Shown piece by piece: positions 62,301 to 64,000 of a stretch of DNA of 64,000 nt; the stretch's first letter is position 1; every line of letters begins with the position of its first letter. The stretch spans positions 8,535,477-8,599,476 of the forward strand of contig NC_092035.1 in assembly GCF_042242105.1 (NCBI RefSeq), written 5' to 3'. The translations under genes and the position numbers were made by a program. Origin of the DNA: Pempheris klunzingeri (taxonomy: Eukaryota > Chordata > Actinopteri > Acropomatiformes > Pempheridae). Under the pieces are notes generated by a model. The model worked only from the letters and a program-made list of their open reading frames with translations, made no database searches and was not told the origin of the DNA.

Positions 62301-64000
62301 TTTCCCGCTGTTCTTGGACAAGTTCCTTAAAGTTGAGTTGGTGCAATTCACCCTGAGGGGAACATGAACTTGTGTAGCAAATTTCACAGCAATCCACCCA
62401 ATAGCTGTTGGGTAATTTCACTCAAAACCACCAATATTTATTGTATCAATCTTTATGAGGTTTTTAAAAGTTATGGTTATGGGAAACACCGGGTTGCTGG
62501 TTATCAAGTCAGAAAAGGTCATTATTAGTCATTATTAACATGGCTCTTTACTTCTGCTTTTATGATTTGTTTGTTTCTAGCTTGTCAAAAATCAGGAAGA
62601 GACCTTGAGGAACTAAGAGGTCATATGGCCAGCAACTACCTTTATCTTTGTTAAGTAACAGCCTGCACTCGCTGTAGGTCTTTCTCCTGAAGCAACGGCA
62701 GCACTTAAAGTTACATGATGGTCAACAGGTCAGTCAGCCCTGATGCACTCTCTCCAAACCTTTTTGGCTTTTATCAGCCACTACTTTTACATGCCTGCCC
62801 ACACAGAAAGGTGCCTCAAGGCCAAAATCTAGATTCGTGGATTAGTATCTGAAGACTGGACATTTTTCATTTTGAGCAGTCATTTTTGTTCATGGCATTC
62901 TTGCGGCAAAAAAATGATGTGTCCTTCGCGAATGATTCATTCAAAAGAACAAATCTTTTAGATGAAGGGATTGAACTGAATCAACCTCCTGAGATGATTT
63001 GTTTATTTCTAAGTTCGGTTGAGAGCAAACATGCAGAAGGATACACTTACTCACAGAGTGGGCGAATGTGCCAATATTCACAGTTTACAATGCGTGGTGA
63101 AACCTGCAATATGACAAAAACAACGTGTGGCTGAAGACTGTCTCAGATCCTTTCACTGTGAGGTTCTCGCTGCATGGCCAGTGATTCATTCACTGAATGT
63201 ACCATACAGTCAACATTAGGTACGAGAGAGCTGTGTGTCAAACTGCTGTAACCAGGCCCAGCAAGTTCAACACGAATGCCGAATTGTAGATCACTTAGAA
63301 AGTGTTAAAAATTCTTAAAAACTACCGTTCATGTCTGATATTAGACAGGAAACTTATATCATTTATTTTAAACAGAGTTTGGCGTGTTTGTCAAAGCAGT
63401 GGTGGTGTTTCACTTCACTAAGTGGGATTACACAGCTCCAATCAACCACTGAACTATTATGTCAATTAATCTTTTGAACTAATCTTTTAAAATACACTGA
63501 CACTAATGATTCAGGACACTATCAAGAAGCGCTTCTCACATCACTACAGCATTTCTAGGCTGAGTTTCCTGCCATTTTCAAATGTCTTAAGAGCTTTATG
63601 GACCATGTGTGATAACACTGGTCTTGTCTTGGGCTTGTGCCAGCTCAGTTTGAATAAGCCAAGGTGGTTTAAGTTGGAACAGAGTGAATTTAATGATCAG
63701 TGATGATCTATTAATATTATTTGCTTCTCTTTTTTTCCTGCTGCTCTCAGTGAGAGAACAAATACTCTGCACAATTTTGTCTGTGAAGGAGCCTGTATGT
63801 GCATGTGAGTTTGTGAGTGTGTGTCAGTGGAAAGTTCAAGTTTCTGCAGCTCTGTCTCTCTTGGTCGAAGGCATTCAGACTCCACGTGTTCTGACAGCAT
63901 GTGGAGCCCTCGTCCCGCCCACTGCTCACAAACACTCCTGCTGCTGTTTACCACGCTGGCAGCGGAGTGGAAGACTCCAGCCTGGTCCACATGCTGTCTT
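59371..64000. other. Intergenic sequence downstream of irs2, no gene recognised
   Basis: Open frames at 59466-59834, 61623-61871 and 61966-62421 (all minus) and 62886-63134 (plus) have no domain, signal or splice pattern that I recognise. A short (AC)n run occurs at 60452-60468. Confidence 0.55.

Noticed and set aside
61966..62421. 151-codon minus-strand frame
   Set aside because: Composition and sequence match no family I know; AT-rich intergenic setting.

Overview
The window looks like a piece of a teleost fish nuclear genome, probably a percomorph. The reasons are split genes with GT-AG introns, long (CA)n/(TG)n tracts, Tc1-like and LINE relics of fish type, a fish-typical inverted repeat pair with a TTGATTGA-type tail, and coding sequence of two vertebrate signalling genes. 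It holds no bacterial-type operons, no CRISPR array, and no convincing rRNA or functional tRNA gene.

Two protein-coding genes are well supported and lie head to head. ptger2 (prostaglandin E2 receptor EP2) is on the minus strand, with coding exons at 33137-33958 and 25923-26222. Its last coding exon has no start codon and was found by translating the spliced frame; the joined product is 373 residues. A noncoding first exon ending at 35642 and a promoter with a perfect CRE and a GC box are inferred upstream. irs2 (insulin receptor substrate 2) is on the plus strand, with coding exons at 45998-48654, 49147-49643 and a five-base terminal coding piece at 56356-56360. The product is 1052 residues and is followed by a 3' UTR of about 2.6 kb.

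Between the two promoters (39.0-43.9 kb) is an island of transposon debris: a Tc1-like relic, a ~200-bp direct repeat pair, a tRNA-like element, a DNA-transposon end, a LINE reverse transcriptase relic and a retroelement copy. Inside it sits a set of strong splice sites, three CCAAT boxes and two poly(A) signals that together look like an undescribed spliced transcript (39.9-41.6 kb). It could be a lncRNA or encode a small protein. This is the most novel item in the window.

The first 23 kb and the last 4.6 kb show no gene I can support. They hold microsatellites, repeat fragments and a few possible regulatory elements. Functionally, ptger2 is a Gs-coupled receptor that raises cAMP, and irs2 couples insulin/IGF receptors to PI3K and is a known CREB/FOXO-responsive gene in mammals. 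Both promoters carry CRE-like sequence, but any functional link between the two genes here is inference.
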